From: Deltaproteobacteria bacterium | Lineage (GTDB): Bacteria; Desulfobacterota; Desulfuromonadia; Desulfuromonadales; Geopsychrobacteraceae | Reading direction: 5' to 3' | Length of the DNA stretch: 20,218 bases | Assembly: GCA_009993495.1 (NCBI GenBank) | Contig: JAACTI010000101.1 | Location: forward strand, 1 to 20,218 | Notes under the pieces: generated by a model | What the model was told of the DNA's origin: nothing | Database searches by the model: none | The model's input: only the letters and a program-made list of their open reading frames with translations | In this document: positions 6,366 to 13,271 of the stretch, piece after piece | Layout: each line of letters begins with the position of its first letter | Position numbering within the stretch: position 1 is the first letter of the stretch | Program-made: the position numbers and the translations under genes

Positions 6366-7400
6366 TTAGCCCTCAAGTTGTTTCTTTTTGATTTTTTCTA
6401 TCAGAGTTGTGCGTTTCAAATTTAACAGCCGCGCCGCCTCTTTTTTGTTACCGCCACTACGACGCAGGGCATGTCTAATCAGCTGATCTTCAAAATCACT
6501 GATCAGCAGATTAAAATCGAGGCCATCTTCTCCCCAGTTGGCTGCGGGCGGCTCAAGCTCTCCTGTCGAAACCGGCGCTGACGCTTCCTTGACACCCTCA
6601 GCCGGTAGAACAGGAGCCGTTTCTGCCAGGCTCTCGCAGCGATACTTCAGGGGCAGCGCGCTCAAACCAATGGTTTTGCCACGATGCAAAATCACCAGCC
6701 GCTGAATCAGATTTTCCAGCTCACGGACATTACCCGGCCAGGGGTAGGCCATCAGACTGCGCAGACTGATTTCTTCAAAACGGGGGGGCTGATCCGCCTT
6801 GCGGCGACAGAAAATCAGCATAAAACGATCAATCAGCAGGGGGATATCTTCTGGGCGATCCCGCAAGGGTGGGGCATCCAGAGGAATAACCGCCAGGCGG
6901 TAGTAAAGATCTTCCCGAAAACGGCCTTCTTCAACAAGTTTTTCCAAATTCTGATGGGTTGCAGCAATTACCCGCACATTGACTTTGGTCGCCTTGACGC
7001 CACCGACCTGCTCAACCTCACGCTCTTGTAGCACGCGCAGCAACTTGGCTTGCAGGGTTGGTTTCATATCGCCGATTTCATCGAGAAACAGCGTGCCGCC
7101 GTCGGCATACTGCACCCGCCCCATTTTTGACTGTGCAGCCCCGGTAAACGCACCCTTCACGTAACCAAAAAGCTCACTTTCCAGAAGTTCATCGGGAATC
7201 GCCGCACAGTTGACCGGCACAAAATTTCCCGTTTTACGCGGGCTGCGATCATGAATCGCCCGCGCGATCAGTTCTTTACCCGTGCCACTTTCCCCCTGAA
7301 TCAGCACCGTGCTGTCGCCTTCGTCGGCAACCCGTTCGATCAAATCGAACAGCTCACACATCTGAGGTGAACGCCCGATCATGCCTGAGAATGATTTCAT
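6366..7400 (-). CDS. Sigma-54-dependent transcriptional activator without N-terminal sensory domain
   Basis: A 344-residue bacterial enhancer-binding protein that would use ATP hydrolysis to open sigma-54 promoters. The AAA+ domain starts almost at once: Walker A GESGTGKE (36-43), sigma-54-contacting loop GAFTGA (83-88), Walker B GTLFLDEIGD (102-111), and the WPGNVRELENLI segment (221-232). After a linker a Fis-type helix-turn-helix follows (about 315-338, GGNKKEAARLLNLKRTTLIEK). The LKRTTLIEKIKKK tail resembles the FleQ/FlrA group of flagellar regulators (family knowledge, from memory). There is no receiver, PAS or GAF domain, so control may resemble PspF, through a partner protein, or by expression level. 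The ATG has AGGAAG about 9 bases upstream. It converges on the chemotaxis genes, where a -24/-12 promoter candidate lies at 4425. Confidence 0.92.
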   Translation of the reverse strand: MKSFSGMIGRSPQMCELFDLIERVADEGDSTVLIQGESGTGKELIARAIHDRSPRKTGNFVPVNCAAIPDELLESELFGYVKGAFTGAAQSKMGRVQYADGGTLFLDEIGDMKPTLQAKLLRVLQEREVEQVGGVKATKVNVRVIAATHQNLEKLVEEGRFREDLYYRLAVIPLDAPPLRDRPEDIPLLIDRFMLIFCRRKADQPPRFEEISLRSLMAYPWPGNVRELENLIQRLVILHRGKTIGLSALPLKYRCESLAETAPVLPAEGVKEASAPVSTGELEPPAANWGEDGLDFNLLISDFEDQLIRHALRRSGGNKKEAARLLNLKRTTLIEKIKKKQLEG

Positions 7401-7520
7401 TTTGTGTCGCTTCCTGTTCCTGTCGCAAAAATCAAAAAACGCGTAACTCTTTTAGCATGCAGAGTCCCAAGCAGCCATTAACGAAATGTCGTCCGGATGG
7501 CGACAGCTGAGCTCCAGGGA

Positions 7521-7578
7521 GACTTTACGCGCCCGCGGAATGGCGGTTTCGGGCTCTGCGACTATGGCGTTGAAGAGA
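7521..7578 (+). repeat. Diverged intergenic repeat, copy 1
   Basis: About 58 bases that align with 15548-15606 at roughly 47 of 60 columns by hand, with three one-base gaps. The shared core is ACGCG, CCCG, GGAA, GGCG, CGGGC, and then CTGC-ACTA-GGCG-TGAA-AGA. GCCCG (7531-7535) can pair with CGGGC (7550-7554), and a competing stem CCGC/GCGG also exists. Most differences in the second half are transitions. No long coding frame is shared by both copies. It lies in the 760-base gap between the divergent sigma-54 activator and the copper-type receptor gene, about 580 bases from the latter. Confidence 0.5.
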
Positions 7579-7585
7579 ATCTAAA

Positions 7586-7604
7586 CACCCGGCATCAGCC
7601 GGTG
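7586..7604 (+). terminator. Terminator-like hairpin after repeat copy 1
   Basis: CACCCGGC (7586-7593) and GCCGGTG (7598-7604) form a 7-bp GC-rich stem with a one-base bulge and an ATCA loop, followed by CCAACTATTTTATT. It could end a short plus-strand transcript that includes the repeat at 7521-7578. The T-rich stretch starts six bases after the stem, so a functional intrinsic terminator is uncertain. Confidence 0.3.
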
Positions 7605-7745
7605 CCAACTATTTTATTAAATAAAAATAATACCCTCTCCCGGATTGTCAATATTCAGACATACTTTATTTCAAATTAGTATTTTCACAGTATTTGCCGA
7701 AGTGTTGACAACCAACAACGGTAAAATTTTTCCTGCCTAGCACTG

Positions 7746-7826
7746 ATCTTCCGCCAGCACCGAAAACACGTCACTCCCGCCTTCGCGGACATGACGACTA
7801 AACATCATAGAACCAGAGCGGAAGAT
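7746..7826. repeat. Nested palindromic (MITE- or REP-like) element
   Basis: An 81-base palindromic structure. The outer arms ATCTTCCGC (7746-7754) and GCGGAAGAT (7818-7826) are a perfect 9-bp inverted repeat. Inside, CGTCA (7769-7773) pairs with TGACG (7792-7796) and CCGC (7777-7780) with GCGG (7785-7788) around the loop CTTC. The inner hairpin resembles the CGTCA...CCCGC...GCGGG...TGACG class of dispersed bacterial palindromes (from memory). The rest of the gap 7401-8160 shows no convincing gene; a 60-codon frame at 7497 lacks a ribosome binding site and recognisable similarity. Confidence 0.55.
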
Positions 7827-7972
7827 TGATACTAATCTGGAGATTTTTTGTCGAAATCGGGTTCACACACGAGCAGAGCAATATGCCCCCAAAAGAGAAT
7901 ATCTACAACCCTTACCCTTCCCTTGACAACACAGGAGGCTCGTTTGTTACCTTTACCCAGTTTTAAACATTA

Positions 7973-7992
7973 TTTGTTATTATAATCACAAA
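7973..7992 (+). promoter_or_regulatory. CRP/FNR-superfamily-type operator overlapping a -10 box
   Basis: TTTGTTA-TTATAA-TCACAAA is an inverted repeat matching at 6 of 7 positions in each arm with a 6-base spacer; the right arm TCACA is the perfect CRP/HcpR-type half-site and the left arm is one base off. The centre overlaps TATAAT (7981-7986), a perfect -10 hexamer, although no good -35 lies 17 bases upstream. A second dyad, TAACA-N5-TGTTA, follows at 8007-8021, and TTGACT at 7999-8004 may be another -35. The site is about 170 bases before the receptor gene at 8161. Confidence 0.4.
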
Positions 7993-8160
7993 AAATCCTT
8001 GACTTATAACACAATATGTTACTTTATGAGCTTACAAACTTGGGGAAAGTTGAGTTTCTGTTAGAATTTAAAAAAATTATACAAACGCTACGGAACGCCA
8101 TCAAACCAGCGGTTGCAGCTTAAGGCGTGAAGTGGCCATTAACGCCCGGAGAAAAATCGT

Positions 8161-10458
8161 ATGAAAAGTTGCGCCCGCAAAACAACCTGCCAGCACCAGC
8201 GACCTGTTTTCAAAACGATACTGCTGACACTGATCTGGCTGAATTGTCTGATATCGCCGACCCTGGCAGAAGTCATCTCCCTGCCGGGAATCACCGTATC
8301 GGCATCACCCTGGCACTTACAAAGCACCGAAGAAGGAGCCAAACTAGCTCCACAAATTTTGCAGTCCATGCCGTCGGCCACCAGTGACACTGCGCGCCTT
8401 TTCAATTATATCCCCGGCGTCAGCATGCAGAACGGCGGTGCGGTTTCGAGTCTTCCGTCCCTGCGTGGGCTGGGTGATGACCGGGTACGAATTAAGGTGG
8501 ATGGTATGGATTTAATCTCGGCCTGCGGCAATCACATGAATCCGCCCCTGTCCTATATCGATCCGACCAATGTTGGCAGTGCCAGGGTTTATGCCGGTAT
8601 CGCGCCGGTGAGTCTGGGCGGTGACAGCATAGGCGGCACAATTCTGGTCGATTCTCCCTCGCCCGAATTCGCTCTGCCCGGCGAGGGTCTCTTGCGACAG
8701 GGTGAAATAGGTGCCTTCTACCGCAGCAACGGCAATGCCTTCGGCGGCAATGTCGGTGCCAATGTCGCGGGCGAAAACTTCAGCCTCAGTTACCGCGGCT
8801 CGGCAGCCACCGCAGACAATTACCGGGCGGGAGAAAACTTTAAACCGGCGGGGCCGGCCGCGGCCGGACGAGGTTCCCTCGATGCCGATGAGGTGGGCTC
8901 GACCATGTACGAAACCTATAATCACTCTTTGTCCATGGCTATGAACCGTGACAATCATTTCGCCGAATTACAGCTGGGGCTGCAAAGCATCCCGGAACAG
9001 GGTTGGCCGAATCAGCGCATGGATATGGTCGGAAACGACAGCAAACTGGCAAATCTGCGCTACGAAGGTGACTACGACTGGGGCCAACTTGAGGCGCGCG
9101 CCTACTACGAGCGCACCCGCCATGAAATGCAATTTGGCGACGACAAACTGCTGTGGTACGGCGCTAACCCCAGCCTGGATGGCATCCCTTGCACCCCCAG
9201 TGGCGGCATGACGGGCTGTGCCGAAGGCATGCCCATGGATACTAAAGGAAAAAATATTGGCCTGACCCTCAAACTTGAAAAAGACCTGACTGCGCAAAGC
9301 CTTCTGCGCCTGGGGGCTGAAAGCCAGTTTTATCGCCTTGATGACTGGTGGGAAGCGTCGGGCAAGAGTATGTGGCCTGATACCTTTGACAATATCAACG
9401 ATGGCGAGCGTAATCGTCTGGCGCTGTTCAGCGAATGGGAAGCACAATGGAGCCCCCAGTGGAAAACCCTGCTTGGTGCGCGTGCCGAGCAGGTCAAGAT
9501 GGACACGGGAGAGGTGCAGGGTTATAACGCGACCTATGCCGCCGAATCTGCGGCATTCAATGCTGCCGACCGCAGCGAGACGGACTACAATCTGGATGTG
9601 ACCGCCCTGACCCGCTTCAGTCCCAGTTCGCGCTACAGTGTCGAATTCGGTTTTGCGCGTAAAACCCGCTCACCCAATCTGTATGAGCGCTATGTCTGGT
9701 CGACTGGGGGTATGGCCATGCGTATGATCAACTTTGCGGGTGACGGCAACGGGTATGTCGGCAACCTTGATCTCGAACCGGAAAACGCCCATACGCTCAG
9801 CGCCGCCCTTGAACTGCAAGATGGAGTAAAAGGTCAATGGCACATCAAACTGGCACCCTATTACACCTACGTTGATGATTACATCGATGCCGCCCGCTGC
9901 AGCTCGGCCAACAGTAATTGCGGCGCCGCCAACCAGACCGCAACCGGGGCCTTTGTCTACCTGCAATTTATCAATCAGTCAGCTGAAATTTATGGTGCCG
10001 ATCTCTCTGCGGATACCCGTCTGGCTGAAAAAACTGCGGTTGGCGACTTGAGCATCAAATCACTGGTCAGCTATACCCGCGGCAAAAATGATACGACCCG
10101 TGACAACCTGTATAACATCATGCCGCTTAACGCCAAACTGGCGATGATGCAGAGCAAAAGCAGCTGGACAAATACCCTGGAACTGGAACTGGTTGGGGCC
10201 AAAACCCATGTATCAGAGGTCCGAAACGAGCTCGAAACCAGCGGCTATGGTCTGGTGCATCTGCGCAGCCAATATCAATGGGATCAGGCAAGCATCGACT
10301 TCGGCATCGAAAATCTTCTTGACCGCTTCTACAACCACCCCCTGGGGGGCGCCTATACCGGCCAGGGTAAAACCATGTCAGGGACGGATATCGCCTGGGG
10401 AACGCCGGTACCCGGCATGGGACGTTCCATTTACGTCGGGTTCAAATACTTTTTCTAA
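8161..10458 (+). CDS. TonB-dependent outer membrane receptor, OprC-like (copper)
   Basis: A 765-residue TonB-dependent transporter for uptake across the outer membrane. Residues about 17-36 form a hydrophobic signal peptide ending SPTLA, followed by a TonB-box-like stretch near ISLPGITVSA. The plug follows (LFNYIPGVSMQNGGAVSSLPSLRGL) and then the barrel, closing with the usual aromatic terminus YVGFKYFF. Cys122 and Met126 (CGNHM) and His321 and Met323 (RHEM) reproduce the CxxxM plus HxM copper site described for Pseudomonas OprC (C143, M147, H323, M325). This supports copper as substrate; no TonB-ExbBD or copper genes lie nearby. GGAG lies 9 bases before the ATG. A CRP/FNR-type dyad stands upstream and a strong terminator follows. 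Confidence 0.9.
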   Translation: MKSCARKTTCQHQRPVFKTILLTLIWLNCLISPTLAEVISLPGITVSASPWHLQSTEEGAKLAPQILQSMPSATSDTARLFNYIPGVSMQNGGAVSSLPSLRGLGDDRVRIKVDGMDLISACGNHMNPPLSYIDPTNVGSARVYAGIAPVSLGGDSIGGTILVDSPSPEFALPGEGLLRQGEIGAFYRSNGNAFGGNVGANVAGENFSLSYRGSAATADNYRAGENFKPAGPAAAGRGSLDADEVGSTMYETYNHSLSMAMNRDNHFAELQLGLQSIPEQGWPNQRMDMVGNDSKLANLRYEGDYDWGQLEARAYYERTRHEMQFGDDKLLWYGANPSLDGIPCTPSGGMTGCAEGMPMDTKGKNIGLTLKLEKDLTAQSLLRLGAESQFYRLDDWWEASGKSMWPDTFDNINDGERNRLALFSEWEAQWSPQWKTLLGARAEQVKMDTGEVQGYNATYAAESAAFNAADRSETDYNLDVTALTRFSPSSRYSVEFGFARKTRSPNLYERYVWSTGGMAMRMINFAGDGNGYVGNLDLEPENAHTLSAALELQDGVKGQWHIKLAPYYTYVDDYIDAARCSSANSNCGAANQTATGAFVYLQFINQSAEIYGADLSADTRLAEKTAVGDLSIKSLVSYTRGKNDTTRDNLYNIMPLNAKLAMMQSKSSWTNTLELELVGAKTHVSEVRNELETSGYGLVHLRSQYQWDQASIDFGIENLLDRFYNHPLGGAYTGQGKTMSGTDIAWGTPVPGMGRSIYVGFKYFF

Positions 10459-10492
10459 GCTGCGCAACAAGGGATAATCCACGCTCTGAACA

Positions 10493-10535
10493 GGTGGTTT
10501 CCAACAGGATAAAGTCCGATTGGAAACCGCCTTTC
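10493..10535 (+). terminator. Rho-independent terminator of the receptor gene
   Basis: GGTGGTTTCCAA (10493-10504) pairs with TTGGAAACCGCC (10520-10531) over 12 bp with one G-T pair; the loop has 15 bases and TTTCT follows. It stands 35 bases after the receptor stop codon, between convergent genes. It may also work for the photolyase transcript from the other side, where the downstream T run is poorer. Confidence 0.8.
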
Positions 10536-10592
10536 TGCGTAAAAAAGACCTGTGAGCCAATGCAAAAGGTTGCCAAATGCGGCACATGAGGC

Positions 10593-12092
10593 TCAGGTTG
10601 CGGCATCCGGCGAATAACGCCTGAGATAGTCTTTCACTGCCACCTTACGCGCGGTGTTGGCGCTGGTCATGTAGCGGATTTTACCGTAAACCGGTCGCTC
10701 TGGGCCCCAGGCGCGATCGAAGCGGCCAAGGCACCAGGTGATGCCGCTGACCGAGTTGGGATCGCGGCCGTCGAGGGCATAGCGGTCGTTCAATGCAAAC
10801 ATTACCTGGAGCGCCGTTTCAGGATCGGGCGTCCATTCAAAAATCTTTTTCCCCCACAGCATACGCAGATAGCCGTGAATGCGCCCTTCGCGCTTCAGCT
10901 GGCGCTGGGCGGCGTTCCACAGGGGGTCATGGGTTGCGGCCTGTTCAAACTGCTCCAGAGAATAAAGATGGGTTCGCGGATCGGCGCGGTGAGCATTCAG
11001 GCTAACCTGAGCCCAGGCGGGCAGACTGTCAAATGCGGTCACATTGTCTCCCATGCGGCAGAAACTGTAACCGAGCTCGCGCCAGGTGATGAGTTCATCA
11101 AGAAAAGCCTCGGCGCTCTCCGACATTCCCCACCAGCCACTTTTCTGTCCGGTGGGTCGCAGGGAAAGGCGCGCGCTGGTCCAGACTTCTTGCGCGGCCA
11201 GCGCAACAAAGATCTGGTGAACGCCGATCTGGCCGAAATGCAGATAGGGCGAAAGCCCACTGGTGTGATCGAGATCGGGCTGATTACGCAAGGCGGCGTA
11301 AGCGGCGAGATCGTTGCTTAAAAAATCTTCCATTCGGCTTACCGCTGCCCAGGCCCCGCCGGGAGTGGCCGTGGGTTTTACCTGCGCATCTATTGGTAAA
11401 GCATCCAGCCCGCCGCAACTGAGGAGACGCGGAATATCGGCTGCCGGCCAGCGTTGCAGCAATGCTGAATCAAGGGCGATCGGTTGCAAAGCAACCCCCT
11501 GCAAAGGATTCCCCTGGGGAATCTCATCAATAAACGCCGGCAGCGCCTTGTGCAGAAAACGGCGCAAGGCATAGGCGGTCGAGTAGACCTTGTCGATCAA
11601 AGCCAGGGGCAAGAGCCCGTTGCCATCGACCGCTTCCAAGCGCAGCCTGAGCCGGAGCCCGGCGGCTTCCAGCAGATGAGGCAGAAAAAAGACCGGAGAA
11701 TCGTCGGTCACCACCAGACAGGCGCGCTCGGCCAACGCCGCAAGCAGCCCTTTTCCCGCCCCTGGCTCTGTCTCGACATAGGGGAAGTAGGTCGCTGCCG
11801 TCCGCTTGAAATCGGCCCACTGATCGCGCATCCCTTCAATAATAAAATGATGCAGACGCGAGCTGGCGTAGGGATAATCGCAGCGCAGGGGCTCAAAAAT
11901 TATCAGCCCGACGCCAAGAGCTTCGGCGAGCTGAACCGCACGTTGCAGCGCAAAGTTGGCCCGACTGCGCCGGGCGGCAATCATCCAATAAAGAACATAA
12001 TCGCCACCGGGGTTGATGGGGGCGTTATTCACCCCACGCAGACGTAGATCAGTAAAGGTAGCGCCAGGTAGAGAAATTTTTTCCTTGTCCAT
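10593..12092 (-). CDS. Class II deoxyribodipyrimidine photolyase
   Basis: A 499-residue FAD-dependent DNA photolyase that splits UV-induced cyclobutane pyrimidine dimers with blue or near-UV light. Class II hallmarks are visible: the N-terminal GGDYVLYWMIAARRSRANFA with a following LQRAV (about residues 30-52), and the C-terminal FAD domain with KKIFEWTPDPE, LNDRYALDGRDPNSVSGI and PVYGKIRYM (about 410-480). The length suits the class. The ATG has an AGG about 8 bases upstream. Upstream on the same strand lie a DUF2177 remnant and an SRPBCC gene, probably one operon, starting opposite a B12-dependent MerR regulator. That context implies light induction. No antenna-binding prediction can be made from the sequence alone. 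Confidence 0.93.
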   Translation of the reverse strand: MDKEKISLPGATFTDLRLRGVNNAPINPGGDYVLYWMIAARRSRANFALQRAVQLAEALGVGLIIFEPLRCDYPYASSRLHHFIIEGMRDQWADFKRTAATYFPYVETEPGAGKGLLAALAERACLVVTDDSPVFFLPHLLEAAGLRLRLRLEAVDGNGLLPLALIDKVYSTAYALRRFLHKALPAFIDEIPQGNPLQGVALQPIALDSALLQRWPAADIPRLLSCGGLDALPIDAQVKPTATPGGAWAAVSRMEDFLSNDLAAYAALRNQPDLDHTSGLSPYLHFGQIGVHQIFVALAAQEVWTSARLSLRPTGQKSGWWGMSESAEAFLDELITWRELGYSFCRMGDNVTAFDSLPAWAQVSLNAHRADPRTHLYSLEQFEQAATHDPLWNAAQRQLKREGRIHGYLRMLWGKKIFEWTPDPETALQVMFALNDRYALDGRDPNSVSGITWCLGRFDRAWGPERPVYGKIRYMTSANTARKVAVKDYLRRYSPDAAT

Positions 12093-12095
12093 AAT

Positions 12096-12344
12096 TTAAC
12101 CTGTTATTTCCAATGTTTTTTTTGCAGGCGTTGCCGAGCAAGCGCCGCTCAACACCTTTCGAGACCTTCTGCTTAAACAACCGCTGATAGGCGCGAGGGC
12201 CGCCTTCCAGTTAATCAGCGGGCTCAACAGCTGAGCGAGGTTCTTCTGATAGAGATTATTGGCGATCAACCCCAGCCAAACCAGATCTATGGCAAAAAAA
12301 ATCGGGATCGTCAGCAGATAGAGTTTCAGGTCAAAAAGCGTCAG
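12096..12344 (-). pseudogene. DUF2177 membrane protein remnant (N-terminal fragment, no start codon)
   Basis: The minus-strand frame directly after the SRPBCC gene reads LKLYLLTIPIFFAIDLVWLG (12329 down to 12270) and then a NNLYQKN...LLSPLINWKAAL segment to about 12195. This is the first third of a DUF2177 membrane protein, a family of about 130 residues often found beside photolyase and LitR-type regulators. No ATG, GTG or TTG is in frame; the only start-like codon is CTG at 12344, overlapping the preceding TGA. After residue 45 similarity stops and the frame runs out at a TAA (12096-12098). From 12192 another frame reads AYQRLFKQK...LLGN, faintly like the end of a REP-associated tyrosine transposase. 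The gene seems to have been broken by a deletion or rearrangement. Confidence 0.7.
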
Positions 12345-12793
12345 GGGAAGATCTCCTGCAATTTTTCAGCACGGAAATCAAAAATATGCTGCAACATTTT
12401 TTTCACAAGTAGCGCATGCATCAGCTCGCCCAGCGGCCCTAACGGCAGGCAATAATCTACCTGGTCGCGCATACGGGTGCGGCCATCATCGAGGGGCTCA
12501 ATCCTATGAGAGTGATACCAGAAGCGGTAGGGACCAAGGCGTTGTTCGTCGACAAAACTGCGGCCGGGGACAATATGTTTGATCTCGGTCAGCCAAGTCC
12601 AGCGACCGAAAAAGGGAATGCCGATCCGGTAGCAAATCAGCAGACCGTTGTGCATCTCCCGTGGCACCCTGCCCAGAATCTCAAACGAGAGTTCGGGTGG
12701 GGTTAAGCGATCAAGATTGCGCGGGGTCGCCAGAAAATCCCACACGGTTTCCACCCGTGCAGGCAAGATGATTTCACGTTCAAGTTTGTGCAT
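12341..12793 (-). CDS. SRPBCC-family (START-like) protein
   Basis: A 150-residue protein of the SRPBCC/START-like fold, which forms a hydrophobic ligand pocket. The N-terminal strand HKLEREIILPARVETVWDFL with a following LDRLTPPELSFEIL is typical of the family, as is YRFWYHSHRIEPLDDGRTRM in the middle and the long C-terminal helix to EKLQEIFP. Members of this subfamily commonly accompany photolyase and DUF2177 genes in light-regulated clusters; the ligand is unknown. A strong AGGAGC stands 8 bases before the ATG. It is the first gene of the minus-strand operon that runs through the DUF2177 remnant into the photolyase, and it faces the MerR/B12 regulator across 478 bases. Confidence 0.85.
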   Translation of the reverse strand: MHKLEREIILPARVETVWDFLATPRNLDRLTPPELSFEILGRVPREMHNGLLICYRIGIPFFGRWTWLTEIKHIVPGRSFVDEQRLGPYRFWYHSHRIEPLDDGRTRMRDQVDYCLPLGPLGELMHALLVKKMLQHIFDFRAEKLQEIFP

Positions 12794-12959
12794 CTAAATG
12801 CTCCTGGGGCAGTTTGAAAGGCTGATTCGGCAGCAAATTGAGACAGGCTGCGATTCGCAGCTGATTTCGAAAATTGCCCCTGCCACCGACAAAAACATAA
12901 AAGAAGTAGTAACTATTCAGCTCTTTCTTGTTCGAGAAACCTTACAGTCAGAAAAGCTT

Positions 12960-13109
12960 GCTCGCGCAAAAGCCGCAAAGAAGGGCAAAACCCTTTGAGA
13001 GTAAAGAGCTCAAAAAACCGATTAAGCGGAAGAAAAACAAAAGTTATGGTCTGAATCAAGCCATAAGACCTTGGGGTTTTCTCTGCGGCTTTGTGGCTCT
13101 GCGCGAGGC
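12960..13109. repeat. Inverted repeat in the regulator/SRPBCC intergenic region
   Basis: The arm at 12960-12993 (beginning GCTCGCGCAAAAGCCGCAAA) matches the reverse complement of 13073-13109 (beginning GCCTCGCGCAGAGCCACAAA), allowing a few gaps and mismatches; both arms end in AAAACCC. About 80 bases lie between the arms, including a small TTATGG/CCATAA dyad. Such CGCAAAG-rich arms are known to me as dispersed repeats in many bacterial genomes, so this is probably an old MITE-like insertion. The remainder of 12794-13271 is AT-rich promoter DNA without a convincing gene. Confidence 0.5.
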
Positions 13110-13201
13110 GCCCTTGACTTTTAACGGTCATTTTTACTCCAAGGTTCCTGAACAGTCACAAGAAGTGTTCCCTTTTCGGATTCAATAAAATACCTTTTCC
13201 C

Positions 13202-13230
13202 TTGCATTGTTTTTGCTTTTTCTATATGTT
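13202..13230 (+). promoter_or_regulatory. Sigma-70-type promoter candidate for the MerR/B12 regulator
   Basis: TTGCAT (13202-13207), a 17-base spacer and TATGTT (13225-13230) make a fair -35/-10 pair, with a start near 13237 and a leader of about 35 bases. The flanking TATATGTTACCAAATAAGTT is AT-rich and could hold the regulator's own operator; the octamer ATATGTTA also occurs at 8014-8021 in front of the receptor gene. Confidence 0.4.
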
Positions 13231-13271
13231 ACCAAATAAGTTATATTTCTGTCTAGGACAAATAACCACAA

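Noticed and set aside
7497..7679. 60-codon plus-strand frame
   Set aside because: No ribosome binding site, no similarity that I recognise, and it runs through the repeat and hairpin; treated as non-coding.
8512..8958. 148-codon minus-strand frame inside the receptor gene
   Set aside because: Antisense shadow of the TonB-dependent receptor plug domain.
11484..12047. 187-codon plus-strand frame opposite the photolyase
   Set aside because: Shadow of the class II photolyase, whose N-terminal motifs are read on the minus strand.
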